Origin: Kitasatospora xanthocidica
Lineage (GTDB): Bacteria > Actinomycetota > Actinomycetes > Streptomycetales > Streptomycetaceae
Direction: 5' to 3'
Length of the DNA stretch: 64,000 nt
NCBI RefSeq assembly: GCF_014656195.1
Contig: NZ_BNBY01000006.1
Location: forward strand, 127,264 to 191,263
Each line of letters starts with the position of its first letter. Within the stretch, counting starts at the first letter, position 1. Of the stretch, positions 52,859 to 59,521 are shown in pieces. The notes below the pieces were generated by a model that saw only the letters and a program-made list of their open reading frames with translations, did not search any database and was not told where the DNA came from. A program made the position numbers and the translations under genes.

Positions 52859-53358
52859 TGCGCGTTGAGGCCGCTGGGGTTGGGCAGCACCCACACCTCG
52901 GTGTCGCCGATGCCCTCCGGCTGGCGCCCGACCACGGCCCGCCGCTGCCCGAAGGCCGTCCGGTAGGCGCCGATGCCGAGCACGGCCAGGACCCGCGGAC
53001 GCAGCCGCAGCACCCGGTCGCGGAGCGCGGCGCCGCCCTCGCGCAGCTCCTCGGCGGTCAGCTCGTCCGCCTTGGCGGTGGTGCGCGGGGCGACGTTGGT
53101 GATGCCGAGACCGAGCGCGGGCAGCAGGTCCTGCTCGTCCGGGCGGTACTGGCGCTCGGTGAAGCCGGAGCGGTGCAGCGCGGGCCAGAAGCGGTTGCCG
53201 GGGCGGGCGAAGTGGTGCCCGGTGGCGCCGGACCACAGGCCCGGGTTGATGCCGCAGAACAGCACCCGCAGCCCGGGCCCGGTGACGTCCGGGATGGTGG
53301 TGTCCTTGGCGGCCAGCAGCTGTTCGGCGGTGGGCTTCAGAGGCGTCGGCGACTTCAC
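52753..53358 (-). CDS. mug: G/U mismatch-specific uracil-DNA glycosylase
   Basis: A 201-residue DNA repair glycosylase of the MUG/TDG family. The active-site motif is GINPGLWSGATGHHFARPGNRFWP (residues ~35-58) with the family's asparagine, and the helix-capping motif is NPSGLNAHY. It excises uracil or ethenocytosine opposite guanine, useful in a high-GC genome. GTG 53358 overlaps the stop of the PAP2 gene by 4 bp, so they form one operon. The acidic C-terminal tail (GEGAGAGDGEDADES) falls in the overlap with LysR. Confidence 0.92.
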   Translation of the reverse strand: MKSPTPLKPTAEQLLAAKDTTIPDVTGPGLRVLFCGINPGLWSGATGHHFARPGNRFWPALHRSGFTERQYRPDEQDLLPALGLGITNVAPRTTAKADELTAEELREGGAALRDRVLRLRPRVLAVLGIGAYRTAFGQRRAVVGRQPEGIGDTEVWVLPNPSGLNAHYTLDALAGEFRTLREAVADGEGAGAGDGEDADES

Positions 53359-54353
53359 CGGGCCAAGTCTGCCGTGCCCCTCGCCGGCGCCGTACGGCGG
53401 CCGCGCAGCCACCGCAGGCCGAACACCACGACGGCCGCGTACGCCCAGCCGACGAAGACGTCGATGATGAAGTGCTCCGCGCCGTAGACCAGGGTGAACG
53501 TCATCGCGAGCGGATAGGCGACCAGCACCGCGCGCAGCCAGGGCCGGGCGGTGGGCCAGAAGAAGAACAGCAGCATCGCCGGGTAGGCGGAGTGCAGCGA
53601 GGGCATCGCGGCGACGTCGTTGGCGAACTGGCTGCCGTTCTCCAGCAGCGAGTCGGCCTGCGGCAGTCCGCTCGCCGAGATCACCTCCCAGACCACCCGG
53701 GACAGGTGCGGCAGGTTGCCCTCCTGGGCGACCAGCCAGGGCGGGTCGGCCGGGTAGAGCAGGTAGGTGGCGAAGCCCGCGAAGGTGAGCGTCAGGTAGC
53801 AGGCGAGCAGCTGCCGGAACCGGTGGTGCGCGCGCCGCCAGAGCACGGCGAGCAGCAGGAAGACCACGAAGAAGTGCGACAGGTAGACCCCCACCGCCGT
53901 GTAGTCGTACCAGTGCGGCGAGCCGGGGGTGTAGAGGGCGTGCTGGAGCCGGACGGTCCACGTCTCGCCGAAGCCGAGCGCCTCGTCGAAGCGCAGCTGC
54001 GGCAGCCAGTGCGGGGCCCACGGGGTGTGCGCGCCGTAGCCGCGCAGCAGCGAGTACGACCACACCACGGCCATCACCGGCACCCAGTCGCGCAGCACCA
54101 GGAGGAAGCCGCGGGGGCCGTGCCCGCTGTGCACGGCGGCGGTGAGCAGCGCGCCGATCAGCCAGAGGAACAGCACGTCGTTGGCCGAGGGGAGGCCCTC
54201 GGTGCGCAGGAACCAGAGGAGGCCGGACACGTAGCACGGCCAGGCCAGGTACCGGAGTCTCGACCAGCCCGTCACGCGGGGGCGGGGCGGGGGCACCGGG
54301 CGCGGTTGTCCGGCTCGCACGGGGGGCGCGGCCGGAGGGAGGGTCTTGGTCAT
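53355..54353 (-). CDS. PAP2-family membrane phosphatase
   Basis: A 332-residue membrane protein of the PAP2/inositol phosphorylceramide synthase-like group. About six to seven helices are present. The catalytic motifs are PSLHSAYP (residues ~263-270, the middle His motif) and YGAEHFIIDVFVG (the C-terminal His/Asp motif). It probably removes phosphate from an isoprenoid or phosphatidyl lipid outside the membrane, or transfers head groups. ATG 54353 was chosen. It precedes mug in a two-gene operon, with no evident functional link. Confidence 0.9.
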   Translation of the reverse strand: MTKTLPPAAPPVRAGQPRPVPPPRPRVTGWSRLRYLAWPCYVSGLLWFLRTEGLPSANDVLFLWLIGALLTAAVHSGHGPRGFLLVLRDWVPVMAVVWSYSLLRGYGAHTPWAPHWLPQLRFDEALGFGETWTVRLQHALYTPGSPHWYDYTAVGVYLSHFFVVFLLLAVLWRRAHHRFRQLLACYLTLTFAGFATYLLYPADPPWLVAQEGNLPHLSRVVWEVISASGLPQADSLLENGSQFANDVAAMPSLHSAYPAMLLFFFWPTARPWLRAVLVAYPLAMTFTLVYGAEHFIIDVFVGWAYAAVVVFGLRWLRGRRTAPARGTADLAR

Positions 54354-54725
54354 GTGCACCGAAAATAGCAAGTCAAACTTGGAGGACTCTGGGTGAAGTA
54401 TGACCGGATGGTAAGAACGTCGGAATCGGCCGGCGAGGCCGTCGTACCGCCCGTCCGGCCGTGACCCGGCCGGGTCGTACCGGGGCCTTCCGGGTTGTAC
54501 CGGGGTCTTCTGGGTCGTACCGGGCCAGTCCACCCGGATGCCGGGGCCTCCGCACTCGGCCCGCGCCCGAGCGGGTGACCGGCCCCGCGGCCGGACCTTC
54601 GCGGCCGCGATTGGCGGGCATTCCCGGCCGCGGTGCGGCATTTGACGGTGGTCAGCCTGCTCTACGGTCTCCGGCCGGGCACGGAATCATAAATTTCGGG
54701 CCGTGTGTCGGTGCGGTGGGACACC
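54354..54725. other. intergenic region with repeats and a possible promoter
   Basis: About 370 bp. A lower-GC patch at 54360-54420 is the likely PAP2 promoter region. Three 20-bp tandem repeats follow (54472-54531). TTGACG (54642-54647) and TACGGT (54663-54668), 15 bp apart, could be a promoter for the next gene. No ORF was recognised. Confidence 0.5.
54472..54531. repeat. three tandem 20-bp repeats
   Basis: Units 54472-54491, 54492-54511 and 54512-54531 follow GGGTCGTACCGGGGCCTTCC with a few changes each. They are in noncoding DNA between divergent genes. Confidence 0.75.
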
Positions 54726-55226
54726 ATGTCCGGCATGTCCTACGAACTCCAGGCGCTGATAGGAACATTGGAGCTGCTGCGGGTGGCGGCGGCGGAGGTT
54801 CCGGCGGCCCGGGTGGTGCCGTTGGCACAGGGGCTGGCGCTGATCCCGGTCACCTCCGGGGTCCTCGCCGCGCTCCAGGGCGACGGCAGCGTGCGAAAAC
54901 CGGCGGGCGGGGCCGGGTTCGGCTGGCACTCGGACGGCTTCGAACTCCGGCTGGCCGCCTGGTCGAAGGCGGGGCCGATCGCCTGTGTGGAGGCCGAGTA
55001 CTTCGGCGGCAGCGGCACCCAGCGGGCCGCGGTCTGGGAGGACGGCCGGGTCGTCCTCGGGCCGCTCACCATCGGCGAGTTCGAGCCCGCGCCCGCCGAG
55101 GGCGCCCCGATCTCCCGCGCCCTGCGCCGGATCGGCGCGCACACCGCGGAGGGCCGGGCCGACGAGTTCGACTCGGTCGGCCTGGGCGCCCGCCGCGGCA
55201 CCGGGGACTGGGTCGCCGACGACTGA
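54726..55226 (+). CDS. conserved streptomycete hypothetical protein
   Basis: A 166-residue soluble protein of unknown function, of a kind seen across streptomycetes. The first ~55 residues (ELQALIGTLELLRVAAAEVPAARVVPLAQGLALIPVT) look like a helix followed by a strand, then an alpha/beta fold with GFGWHSDGFELRLAAWSKAGPIACVEAEYFGG. No catalytic motif, membrane segment or signal was recognised. ATG 54726 and ATG 54735 are both possible, and GTG 54705 would lengthen it further. A secreted-protein gene follows 104 bp later in the same direction. Confidence 0.75.
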   Translation: MSGMSYELQALIGTLELLRVAAAEVPAARVVPLAQGLALIPVTSGVLAALQGDGSVRKPAGGAGFGWHSDGFELRLAAWSKAGPIACVEAEYFGGSGTQRAAVWEDGRVVLGPLTIGEFEPAPAEGAPISRALRRIGAHTAEGRADEFDSVGLGARRGTGDWVADD

Positions 55227-55330
55227 GCCCGCGCACGTTCGGCGTACGTGCGGTGGCTGCGTCCGGGCGCCTGGCCGACGGTGTGAGTCAGGCGATCTCG
55301 CCTGATCCACAGTGAGAGGAAGCAGTACCC

Positions 55331-55927
55331 ATGCGTGCCACCCGGATGGTCGTCGTGCTGACCGCAGCCTTCGCGCTGACCACGGTCGCCACGGCGTCCG
55401 CCACTGCCGCCGGCCATGGAGCCGCGGCCGCCCGTACCACCGTGTCCGTCCCCGGTCTCCCGGGCCTCCCCGCAGCCCTGTCCGCCCTGCCAGCCCTCCC
55501 TGCCCTGCCCGCCCGGCCCGCGGACCCCACCGCCGCGGCGCCGTCGACCCTCCCGGCCGTCACCGACCCGGCTGTCACCGATCCGACCGTCGCCGACCCG
55601 GCGGTGCCCGCCCTGCCGGCCACGCCCTCCGTACCGGATCCGGGCGCCGCGCTCGGGGCGGTCGGCGACATCGTCAAGCTGGTCACCGGCCTGCTGTCGA
55701 CGGTGACCTCCGCCGTCCCCGACCTCGGCGTGGTCCAGCAACTGGTCGCCACCCTGCAGGCCGTCCTGCAAGGACTGATCGGCCAGCTCCCGGCCCCGCC
55801 GGCGGTGGCGCCGACCCCGCCCAAGCTGCCCGGTCCGGCCGCGAGCCTGCAGGAGCGGCTCGACGCCCTCCGCGCCCAGGCCCAAGTCCTCACCGCGGCG
55901 GCCCGGGCCCACCCCGCCGCCGGCTGA
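55331..55927 (+). CDS. secreted Pro/Ala-rich low-complexity protein
   Basis: A 198-residue exported protein. A signal peptide (MRATRMVVVLTAAFALTTVA, then TASATAAGHG) with likely cleavage after ATA (about residue 26) leads to a low-complexity stretch of LPALPA and VTDPTVADP units (residues ~40-100). A hydrophobic, amphipathic helical part (GDIVKLVTGLLSTVTSAVPD) and a C-terminal helix end the protein. GAGAGGAAGC lies just before ATG 55331. No family is recognised. It may be a cell-wall or hyphal surface protein, but nothing proves it. Confidence 0.75.
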   Translation: MRATRMVVVLTAAFALTTVATASATAAGHGAAAARTTVSVPGLPGLPAALSALPALPALPARPADPTAAAPSTLPAVTDPAVTDPTVADPAVPALPATPSVPDPGAALGAVGDIVKLVTGLLSTVTSAVPDLGVVQQLVATLQAVLQGLIGQLPAPPAVAPTPPKLPGPAASLQERLDALRAQAQVLTAAARAHPAAG

Positions 55928-55929
55928 CC

Positions 55930-56048
55930 CCGTCGACACGGACAGCCCGTCGACACGGACGGTCCGTGGACACGAACTGTCCGTCGACACGGACGGTCCG
56001 TCGACACGAACTGTCCGTCGACACGAACGGTCCGTGGACGCGAACGGC
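55930..56048. repeat. seven tandem 17-bp repeats, each a short palindrome
   Basis: Seven contiguous 17-bp units run from 55930 to 56048, consensus CCGTCGACACGRACGGT. Each can fold as GTCCGT-CGAC-ACGGAC-like arms across unit borders. The array begins 2 bp after the secreted-protein stop and runs straight into the terminator hairpin, so it is transcribed as the 3' untranslated part. There are no unique spacers, so it is not a CRISPR array. Confidence 0.9.
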
Positions 56049-56075
56049 CCCGCTCCCGAAACCGGGAGCGGGGCC
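56046..56075. terminator. 13-bp perfect hairpin between convergent genes
   Basis: GGCCCCGCTCCCG (56046-56058) pairs perfectly with 56063-56075 around AAAC. It can be extended by GAAC/GTTC pairs outside. It lies between the secreted-protein gene and yajQ, which converge. Confidence 0.8.
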
Positions 56076-56137
56076 GTGCCGTTCGTCCCGCCGACCGAGG
56101 GAGCCGGCGGCGGGTCACGGTCCGGGGCGGTCCGTGA

Positions 56138-56626
56138 TCAGCGGTAGTTCACGAACTGGAGCGCGAAGTCCAGGTCCTTGCCCTTGAGCAGGGCCTGCAC
56201 GGCCTGGAGGTCGTCGCGGCTCTTCGAGCTGACGCGCAGCTCGTCGCCCTGGACCTGGGCCTTGACGCCCTTGGGGCCCTCGTCACGGATGATCTTCGCG
56301 ACCTTCTTCGCGTCCTCCGTGGTGATGCCCTCCTTGACGTCGGCGAAGATCTTGTACTCCTTGCCGGAGAGCTGCGGCTCGGCGGCGTCCAGAGCCTTCA
56401 GCGACAGGCCGCGCTTGACGAACTTCGTCTGCAGCACGTCGAGGATGGCGCGCACGCGCTCCTCGCCGTTGGCCTTCATCTCGATCTTCTCGCCGGAGCG
56501 GCTGATCTCGCCGCCGACGCCCTTGAAGTCGAAGCGCGTGGCGATCTCGCGGGAGGTCTGGTTGATCGCGTTGTCGACCTCCTGCCACTCGACCTTCGAG
56601 ACGATGTCGAAACTGGAGTCGGCCAT
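56138..56626 (-). CDS. YajQ-family nucleotide-binding protein
   Basis: A 162-residue protein of the YajQ (UPF0234) family, two RNP-like folds that bind RNA or, in some bacteria, cyclic di-GMP. The start [35 protein letters not shown] and the end [24 protein letters not shown] are highly conserved. ATG 56626 was chosen because the upstream open frame is not family-like; GGAG lies upstream. It is a single gene. In related genomes a tRNA gene lies next to yajQ, and here the same place holds a tRNA-like remnant. Confidence 0.93.
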   Translation of the reverse strand: MADSSFDIVSKVEWQEVDNAINQTSREIATRFDFKGVGGEISRSGEKIEMKANGEERVRAILDVLQTKFVKRGLSLKALDAAEPQLSGKEYKIFADVKEGITTEDAKKVAKIIRDEGPKGVKAQVQGDELRVSSKSRDDLQAVQALLKGKDLDFALQFVNYR

Positions 56627-56844
56627 GGGTGTTGGTCTCCTTGATGCTCTGGCTTCACTGGCACGGTCCGCCCCACCGGGGCGCCCGCCGCCCAAGCCTA
56701 TCCAGCGCCACCCCGCCCCCGCCCGCGGCGACCACGCCGTTCTCCTTGATCATCGCGTGATCTACCGAGTGGCGAAGCACCCCCCGGCATCGGGTATGGT
56801 TTACCACGTCGAACGGGGCGAACACCCCGGTCGGCGAAGATCCT

Positions 56845-56891
56845 GGCTGGTTGTCGCGCAAGCTACGCAGGTTCGAACCCTGCACCAGCCA
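56845..56891 (+). pseudogene. tRNA-like minigene lacking D and anticodon arms
   Basis: GGCTGGT (56845-56851) pairs perfectly with ACCAGCC (56884-56890) as a 7-bp acceptor stem. A perfect T-arm GCAGG-TTCGAAC-CCTGC occupies 56867-56883 directly before the 3' strand, and a discriminator A follows at 56891. Only 15 nt separate the 5' acceptor strand from the T-arm, so D-arm, anticodon arm and most of any variable arm are missing. The start (GGCTGGTTG) and the TACG before the T-arm resemble a class II tRNA, possibly Tyr. It is probably an internally deleted tRNA; a functional tRNA-like RNA cannot be ruled out. Confidence 0.6.
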
Positions 56892-56905
56892 CAGGGATAC
56901 GAAAG

Positions 56906-56949
56906 AGCCCCTGATCTGCGGAAACGCAGATCAGGGGCTGTTTTGTTTT
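56906..56949 (+). terminator. intrinsic terminator with 15-bp stem and T-tract
   Basis: AGCCCCTGATCTGCG (56906-56920), loop GAAA, then the perfect complement (56925-56939), followed by GTTTTGTTTTT. Such a complete terminator is rare in this GC-rich DNA. It lies 15 bp after the tRNA-like element, so that element is or was transcribed. Confidence 0.92.
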
Positions 56950-56990
56950 TCCCCGTCCCGGGCCGGTCGGGGGCGCGGCCGGGCACAGTT

Positions 56991-57009
56991 ATTGCACATT
57001 GCTTGCAAT
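56991..57009. promoter_or_regulatory. AT-rich inverted repeat
   Basis: ATTGCA (56991-56996) and TGCAAT (57004-57009) form a perfect inverted repeat with a 7-bp spacer, in a distinctly AT-rich patch (56988-57020). TTGCAC within it could also be a -35 element. It looks like the site of a dimeric regulator, unnamed. Confidence 0.45.
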
Positions 57010-57149
57010 TACCTTCTAGGGGCAGCAGAGTGGGTGGCCGGGGGTGGGAGTCCTTCGACTGAGCTGATCGTCTTCCCAACCGGCGACCGCCGGGACAACC
57101 GGCTCGCCCACCCCCGCCAACAGCCCCTCCCCGCGGGGCGGCGACGTGC

Positions 57150-57165
57150 GTCAAGGGCCCGTCAA
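57150..57165 (+). promoter_or_regulatory. GTCAA direct-repeat box upstream of the KimA-like gene
   Basis: GTCAA at 57150-57154 and again at 57161-57165, 11 bp apart centre to centre, inside GCGTCAAGGGCCCGTCAAAG. An almost identical box lies upstream of the kdp genes (59189-59204). Direct repeats with this spacing are typical of OmpR/KdpE-type response regulators. A third GTCAG follows at 57182. Confidence 0.6.
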
Positions 57166-57265
57166 AGCCGCTCGTGGCCGCGTCAGGAACGCGTAGGGGC
57201 CGGGGGAGCGACAGGAGCGCGGACCGCAGGATCGGAGCAACTACCGACCGCGGAGGTTCCGTCCG

Positions 57266-59098
57266 ATGTCCAGCGCCATCACCACCCCGGCCGTCACGGC
57301 CGAACCCGAGCCGCCGGATACCGGTACGGGCGACGAGCGGCACCGGCTCAGCGCGCTCGGCGGACTGGCGGCGCTCTCGCTGGACGCCATGGCCTCGGTC
57401 GCGTACGGGCCGGAGTCGATCGTCCTGGTGCTGGCCGCCGCCGGGGCGTACGGGCTGGGCTTCACGCTGCCGGTCACCGCGGCGATCGCGGTGCTGCTGG
57501 CGGTGCTGGTCGCCTCCTACCGGCAGGTGATCGCGGCCTTCCCGGACGGCGGCGGCGCCTACGCGGTCGCCAAGGCGCACCTGGGCCGCCGGACGGCGCT
57601 GACCGCGGCCGCCTCCCTGGTGATCGACTACATCCTGAACGTCGCGGTCTCGGTCACCGCCGGCGTGGCCGCGCTGACCTCGGCCGCACCGGGTCTGTAC
57701 GGCCAGAGGGTCTGGCTCTGCCTGGGCGTGCTGGCCCTGGTCACCGCGGTGAACCTGCGGGGGATAGCCGAGTCGGCGCGCTGGTTCATGGTGCCGACGG
57801 CCGTGTTCGTCCTCGCCGTCATGGCGATCATCGTGGTCGGCCTGTTCCGGTCCGCCCCGGCCAGCACCGCGGCCGCCGCCGGGCACGCCTCGGTGCTCGC
57901 CGAGAACGCCACCGCCGTCGGGGCGCTGCTGCTGCTCAAGGCCTTCGCGGCCGGCTGCTCCGCGCTGACCGGCGTGGAGGCGGTGGCCAACGCCGTCCCC
58001 TCCTTCCGCACCCCGCGGGTCAGGCGGGCGCAGCACACCGAGGTCGCGCTGGGCGCCCTGCTCGGCGTGATGCTGATCGGGCTGGCCGTGCTGATCGGGC
58101 GCTTCCACCTCCAGCCGGTGGAGGGCGTCACCGTGCTCGCCCAGCTCGCCGACGCCTCGCTCGGCCACGGCGCCGGCTTCTACGTCGTCCAGTTCGCCAC
58201 CGTGGTGCTGCTCGGCCTGGCCGCCAACACCTCCTTCGGCGGGCTGCCGGTGCTGCTCGACCTGCTCGCCCGGGACAACCACCTCCCGCACGTCTTCGCG
58301 CTGCGCGCCGACCGCCAGGTGTACCGGTACGGCGTGCTGTTCCTGGCCGCGGTGTCGGCGGTGCTGCTGGCCGGCTCCGGCGGCGACGTCAACAGCCTGG
58401 TGCCGCTGTTCTCGATCGGCGTGTTCGTCGGCTTCACGATCTGCCAGGTCGGCATGGTCCGGCACTGGCGGCTGCACCGCCCGGACGGCTGGCGGTGGAA
58501 GGCCGCGCTGAACGGCTTCGGCGCGCTGCTCACCGGTGTCGCCGCGCTGGTCGTCACCGGTACCAAGTTCACCGAGGGCGCCTGGGGCATCGTGGTGGCC
58601 CTGCCGCTGCTGGTGGTGCTGTTCGAGGCGGTCCACCGCAGCTACCGGCGGATCGGCGAGCGGCTGGAGCTGGGCCGGGTGCCCGGCCCGGTGACCAGGC
58701 AGCGCAGCCTGGTCGTCGTCCCGGTGACGGCGATCACCCGGCTCACCCGGGACGGCCTGTCGGCGGCGCTCTCGCTCGGCGACGAGGTCATGGCGGTGAC
58801 GGTGGTGCACGAGCCGACCGCGGCCGAGGCGCTGCGCAGGGACTGGGAACTCTGGCAGCCGGGCGTGCCGCTGGTGGAGATCCCGGACGACCACCGGCGG
58901 CTGGGGCGGCCGATCGCCGCCTTCGTCAACGAGCTCGGGGCGGAGCACGCCTACGACCGGCTGACCGTGCTGATCCCCGAGGTGGAGCCCGCGCGCTGGT
59001 GGCAGCGGGCGCTGCAGAACCGGCGCGGCGCCGTGATCGACCGCGCCCTGCGCCGGCACACCGACGCGGTGGTCTGCCGGCTCCGGATGCGGATGTGA
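57266..59098 (+). CDS. KimA-like potassium importer (KUP/APC fold)
   Basis: A 610-residue membrane transporter. It matches the KimA (YdaO) pattern in several places: ALSLDAMASVAYGPESIVLVL, FPDGGGAYAVAKAHLG, LVIDYILNVAVSVTAGVAAL, NLRGIAESA, LLKAFAAGCSALTGVEAVANAVPSF and the C-terminal cytosolic domain with VVPVTAITRLTRDGLSAALSLGDEVMAVTV. Twelve membrane segments fill residues ~35-450. KimA takes up K+ with protons in Bacillus and is blocked by cyclic di-AMP; that activity is inferred here. Automatic annotation would probably call it an amino acid permease. The kdp operon directly downstream and a shared upstream box support potassium transport. Confidence 0.8.
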   Translation: MSSAITTPAVTAEPEPPDTGTGDERHRLSALGGLAALSLDAMASVAYGPESIVLVLAAAGAYGLGFTLPVTAAIAVLLAVLVASYRQVIAAFPDGGGAYAVAKAHLGRRTALTAAASLVIDYILNVAVSVTAGVAALTSAAPGLYGQRVWLCLGVLALVTAVNLRGIAESARWFMVPTAVFVLAVMAIIVVGLFRSAPASTAAAAGHASVLAENATAVGALLLLKAFAAGCSALTGVEAVANAVPSFRTPRVRRAQHTEVALGALLGVMLIGLAVLIGRFHLQPVEGVTVLAQLADASLGHGAGFYVVQFATVVLLGLAANTSFGGLPVLLDLLARDNHLPHVFALRADRQVYRYGVLFLAAVSAVLLAGSGGDVNSLVPLFSIGVFVGFTICQVGMVRHWRLHRPDGWRWKAALNGFGALLTGVAALVVTGTKFTEGAWGIVVALPLLVVLFEAVHRSYRRIGERLELGRVPGPVTRQRSLVVVPVTAITRLTRDGLSAALSLGDEVMAVTVVHEPTAAEALRRDWELWQPGVPLVEIPDDHRRLGRPIAAFVNELGAEHAYDRLTVLIPEVEPARWWQRALQNRRGAVIDRALRRHTDAVVCRLRMRM

Positions 59099-59129
59099 CC
59101 AGCGGATGTGACCAGCGGGGGAGCCCCGT

Positions 59130-59167
59130 GAACGGCCCCGGACGGCAGCTGCCGTCCGGGGCCGTTC
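59130..59167 (+). terminator. 19-bp perfect palindrome after the KimA-like gene
   Basis: GAACGGCCCCGGACGGCAG (59130-59148) is followed immediately by its exact reverse complement (59149-59167). It lies 32 bp after the stop and separates the permease gene from the kdp operon. Confidence 0.75.
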
Positions 59168-59188
59168 GCCGTCCCACCACCCGTTCGC

Positions 59189-59204
59189 GTCAAGGTCCCG
59201 TCAA
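59189..59204 (+). promoter_or_regulatory. GTCAA direct-repeat box upstream of kdp
   Basis: GTCAA at 59189-59193 and 59200-59204, 11 bp apart, inside GCGTCAAGGTCCCGTCAACG. It matches the box before the KimA-like gene at 18 of 20 positions. GTCAC (59214) and GTCAG (59232) follow. It is about 150 bp before the first kdp gene and is a candidate KdpE site. Confidence 0.6.
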
Positions 59205-59350
59205 CGCGGCGCCGTCACCCGTATGGAGGGCGTCAGGGCCCGATAACGCGCCTCTGACGGCTGGTTTGCTGCATCTGCCGGTCGTCCGCCGGCGCCGCGC
59301 GAGCCCTTCGGCCCGCCCGCGGCATCTTCCGAACCACGCTGGTGGAGCCC

Positions 59351-59434
59351 ATGTCCGATCTCATCTACGTCGGTGTCACGGTCGCCGTGTTCGCCGTCAT
59401 CGCCCTGATCGCGCGGGGGGTGGAGAAGCTGTGA
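59351..59434 (+). CDS. 27-residue small membrane protein of the kdp operon
   Basis: ATG 59351 to TGA 59434 encodes MSDLIYVGVTVAVFAVIALI followed by ARGVEKL: a single membrane helix with a basic C-terminal end. Small proteins of this shape precede kdpF in many kdp operons; the function is unknown, and a role in assembly or stability of the pump is likely. Its stop overlaps the kdpF GTG (GTGA). Automatic pipelines often miss it because of its length. Confidence 0.75.
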   Translation: MSDLIYVGVTVAVFAVIALIARGVEKL

Positions 59435-59520
59435 GTGCGGAGAACATCGCAGGCCTGATCGTGGCCGTCGCCCTCGTCGGCTATCTCGTCGTCGCGCTGA
59501 TCTACCCGGAGAAGTTCTGA
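59431..59520 (+). CDS. kdpF: KdpF, small stabilising subunit of the K+-transporting ATPase
   Basis: A 29-residue single-helix peptide, (M)[18 protein letters not shown] then [10 protein letters not shown]. The ending ALIYPEKF is the recognisable KdpF signature. It sits at the lipid interface of KdpA in the pump and stabilises the complex. GTG 59431 overlaps the preceding stop, and kdpA begins 2 bp after its own stop. Confidence 0.88.
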   Translation: MSAENIAGLIVAVALVGYLVVALIYPEKF

Positions 59521-59521
59521 C

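Larger units (their letters stand above)
56627..57265. other. intergenic region between yajQ and the KimA-like gene
   Basis: About 640 bp with no protein gene seen. From left to right it holds the divergent yajQ promoter region, TATGGT (56794-56799) as a possible -10, a tRNA-like element (56845-56891), an intrinsic terminator (56906-56949), an AT-rich inverted repeat (56991-57009), and a GTCAA direct-repeat box (57150-57165). The sequence 57015-57140 is GC-rich and could form a structured leader, but I recognise no riboswitch class in it. Confidence 0.6.

Noticed and set aside
54705..54726. GTG 54705 as start of the hypothetical protein
   Set aside because: It adds seven residues without homology or a better ribosome site; the nearby ATG codons fit as well.
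55930..56048. CRISPR array
   Set aside because: Units are contiguous with no unique spacers, and no cas gene is present.
56990..57265. ydaO-type cyclic di-AMP riboswitch ahead of the KimA-like gene
   Set aside because: Such a riboswitch is plausible for this gene in other bacteria, but the conserved GGGGGAACC-like and GGGGUGAAUCC-like blocks are not visible. A covariance search would settle it.
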